Source: Trichobilharzia regenti
Taxonomy: Eukaryota > Platyhelminthes > Trematoda > Strigeidida > Schistosomatidae
DNA length: 64,000 bases
Direction of reading: 5' to 3'
Assembly: GCA_944472135.2 (NCBI GenBank)
Contig: OX235270.1
Coordinates: forward strand, 130,925,632 to 130,989,631
Of the stretch, positions 61,849 to 64,000 are shown one piece after another. Under the pieces are notes generated by a model. It searched no databases. It was not told where the DNA came from and saw only the letters and a list, made by a program, of their open reading frames with translations. The first letter of the stretch is position 1, and every line of letters begins with the position of its first letter. Position numbers and translations under genes: made by a program.

Positions 61849-64000
61849 ATGGCACCTAGGACCACCTCATTGCACACCAACTCCGATGTGCAGACACCCA
61901 GTCCGACCTCCTTTTCATTCATAAATTCTTGCGGTGCTGACGCACAAATAGATTTAGGTTATGGTGACATTTTAAGCCAGTTTGTAGTATCCCGTGACTT
62001 ATTCACGATATTGCTAATTAATGCACGTTCCTTAATCAATAAGATATCTGAACTAAGGACATTATTATTAGTCGCCAAGCCTACTGTAGCTCTGATTACT
62101 GAGTCATGGTGCTCATCCTCTGTACTTGATGTGCATATAGGTATCGATGATTACACTGTACACCGTGCAAACAGAGATTGCAAGCGTGGTGGAGGATGTC
62201 TCATATATATACATAGCTCATTTGTAGTCAGTAAGGTGGAAGATGAAACAATGAATAATGTACCTGACTCACTCTGGGTTGTCTTACATGGAGATAAGTA
62301 CAAACTTCTCATAGGCTGTGTTTATCGAGCACCAAGCGCAACAAAAGAAACTGATGCGTTATTAGCTAAATCGTTTGCACACGCATCCTCGTTTAGTGCT
62401 AATTACAAAATAATTGCAGGGGACTTCAATCTTCCAGAAGTCAATTGGCTAACTAGTTCCGGCCCCCAACGCTTCGACGAATTACTTGCCACTATAGACT
62501 GTTATGGATGGCAACAACACGTCCAGACACCTACTCGTGGTGACAACATGTTGGACCTTGTTTTTTGTCATGACACAATCCCAGTATCCACTATGTTGGT
62601 AATAGATTTTCCAGTAGTGACCATAGAATGGTACTCTGCTCTCTGCCTTTCTCACCACTAAATACAGGAAACAAACAAGACTCAGGAAGCACAATATGTC
62701 GTAGTTACAAATATACAGACTGGGGATTAGTCCAAGAACTTATTCGACTCTGTCAATGGGATGACTATTTTACCACTGACTCCCTGGAGGCCTTAGTAAC
62801 CCTGTTTTACAGGAATGTTACCCTTTGTCTAGATACAGTTGCTCCAAAGAAAATAGTGAAATTAAGTAGACACCGAACTGAATATATTCCAAGGGCACAC
62901 CGTAATAAGTTAAGGAAGCTGAAGAAACAGTACTATTCCACTAAGGACATATCACTATTGCTCTCAATCCACGAGTCTCTTGAATCTATCAAGCGCCTAC
63001 GCTCTCAAAAGGACCTCGACGAAGAGTTAACGGCACTTGAAAGTACCTCCAAAGTTTATAACTTAACGGCACTTCTTAAAAAACGAATGCAGTCGGCGAG
63101 GGAAATCCCATACTTACTTCACGACAAAGTAATCTACAATGAACCTGCCACTATCTGTGAACTTTCAGTGATTGGTTTGCAAACTTTAGTTTAGAAACAC
63201 ATATGCCTGGTGAAACCGCCCCCCTTACTATCTCTTCCCTTGAAAGCATTGTGTTCACTAATCAGTTAATAGTACAAGCAATTAAAAGCCTTAAACCTTC
63301 CACTAGTACGGGACCGGATGGCCTCGCTTCGATAATTTTCAAAAACAGTGGGTGTGATATACCCCTGTTACTTCTTAAATTCTTCTCAATATCTATGGAC
63401 ACTGGCACTTACCCTAGTGAGTGGAAAACTAGCTTCATAATTCCACATTACAAATCTGGTGATAGGGCAAACGTCCGCAATTACAGACCCATAAATATAA
63501 CCCCAGTTATCTCACGAATCATGGAGAAAGTTGTAAAGATCAATTGTCAGACTACCTAATTAGGGAAGATCTTGTTACAAGGTCTCAACACGGATTTCTC
63601 AAAAATAGATCCTGCGTTACTTGCCACTTCGACTTTTTCAACTGCATCACTAGTAGTCGCGAAGCACGTAAGCTAGTCGTTGTTCTCTACTTCGATATAT
63701 CTAGGGCATTTGACATGGTATCTCACAGTATTCTCTTTGAGAAGCTGTACTCTTGTGGAATTCGCAACCCATTACTGAACTGGTTAAAATCATTTCTAAG
63801 CAACAGGGTACAAATAACCAAAGTTGGATCTGTATTGTCTCATCCTAGGCAGATCTCAAGTGGGGTCGTGCAAGGTAGTGTCCTAGGTCCACTTTTATTC
63901 ACAGTCTACATTAACAGCATTTGCAAGTGCTTCACCTCAGGTAAACCATTCCTATATGCTGACGACCTCAAAGTCGTCTACTCCTGCTACACTCATGAAT
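61849..64000 (+). pseudogene. CR1-A ORF2 (endonuclease-RT), right copy, with single-base frame changes
   Basis: 61849-62661: complete endonuclease start, LLINARSL, ALITESW, GGGCLIYIHSSF, GCVYRAPSATKE, IAGDFNLPEVNW, so the catalytic loop is intact here. Frame changes near 62592, 63163 and 63534 each correspond to one base missing relative to another copy. The RT continues 62628-63194, 63203-63559 and then to the edge, with motif A in YFDISRAFDMVSH and catalytic FLYADDLKVVYSC at about 63948-63990. It appears better preserved than the left copy apart from the indels. Confidence 0.85.

Larger units (their letters stand above)
54716..64000. repeat. Palindrome P0, right arm
   Basis: Reverse complement of 6975-15150, separated from it by about 39.6 kb. 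Confidence 0.9.
59990..64000 (+). mobile_element. CR1-A (right copy), continues past the window edge
   Basis: 5' UTR 59990-60455, ORF1 from 60456, ORF2 from 61849 to the edge. Mirror of 6975-10985. Confidence 0.88.

Overview
The window looks like nuclear DNA from an AT-rich animal genome with almost no single-copy host sequence. Nearly everything belongs to three retroelement classes: BEL/Pao LTR retrotransposons with 5-bp target duplications, several CR1-like non-LTR retrotransposon lineages, and tRNA-headed SINE-like repeats. This mix fits a trematode flatworm, and a schistosome-like species is my best guess, but that is inference from repeat style. I see no intact host gene. The only host gene I recognise is a decayed, intronless copy of dipeptidyl peptidase III (DPP3) inside a BEL element.

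Layout. 1-6332 is a nearly full-length minus-strand BEL element ('BEL-A': 5' LTR, gag-pol, integrase, 3' internal region; its 3' LTR lies just off the left edge), inserted into a CR1 element ('CR1-A', 6333-10985, minus). 11595-14027 is a second LTR subfamily (LTR2) with a broken gag-only ORF. 14133-24275 is an inverted duplication of gag-only BEL derivatives around a core of BEL-A and CR1 fragments. 24276-27706 is an LTR2 upstream module split by a CR1-B insertion. 28695-30200 is a decayed CR1-B relative split by a solo LTR. 31250-34795 is a decayed BEL element ('BEL-C') carrying DPP3. 34846-35945 holds BEL-A and CR1-A fragments. 36786-40215 is a decayed CR1-C element. 40503-54701 is a large palindrome whose two arms each carry a complete pol-less BEL element. 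54712-64000 is an inverted copy of roughly 6975-15150, ending inside a second CR1-A copy.

Architecture. At least three nested inverted duplications are present: P0, about 6975-15150 against 54716-64000; P1, 14133-17523 against 19415-24275; P2, 40503-45532 against 49672-54701. A direct duplication about 29.2 kb apart (18169-24275 and 47364-53456) overlaps them. Arms within P1 and within P2 share private variants, as expected from arm-to-arm gene conversion. Such palindrome-rich retroelement blocks are typical of sex-limited or heterochromatic regions, but assembly artefact must be excluded.

Biology. The most notable system is a pol-less BEL derivative. It has BEL-A LTRs and 3' internal region but a single 655-codon ORF: a Gag (DUF1759-type) domain, a long acidic region of unknown origin, and a C-terminal hydrophobic stretch derived from the pol segment upstream of integrase. 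One copy (41748-45532) is complete with a GTTGC target duplication. The same kind of ORF occurs with a second LTR type, so the form is an established lineage. The autonomous-looking BEL-A at 1-6332 is a plausible source of trans-acting reverse transcriptase and integrase.
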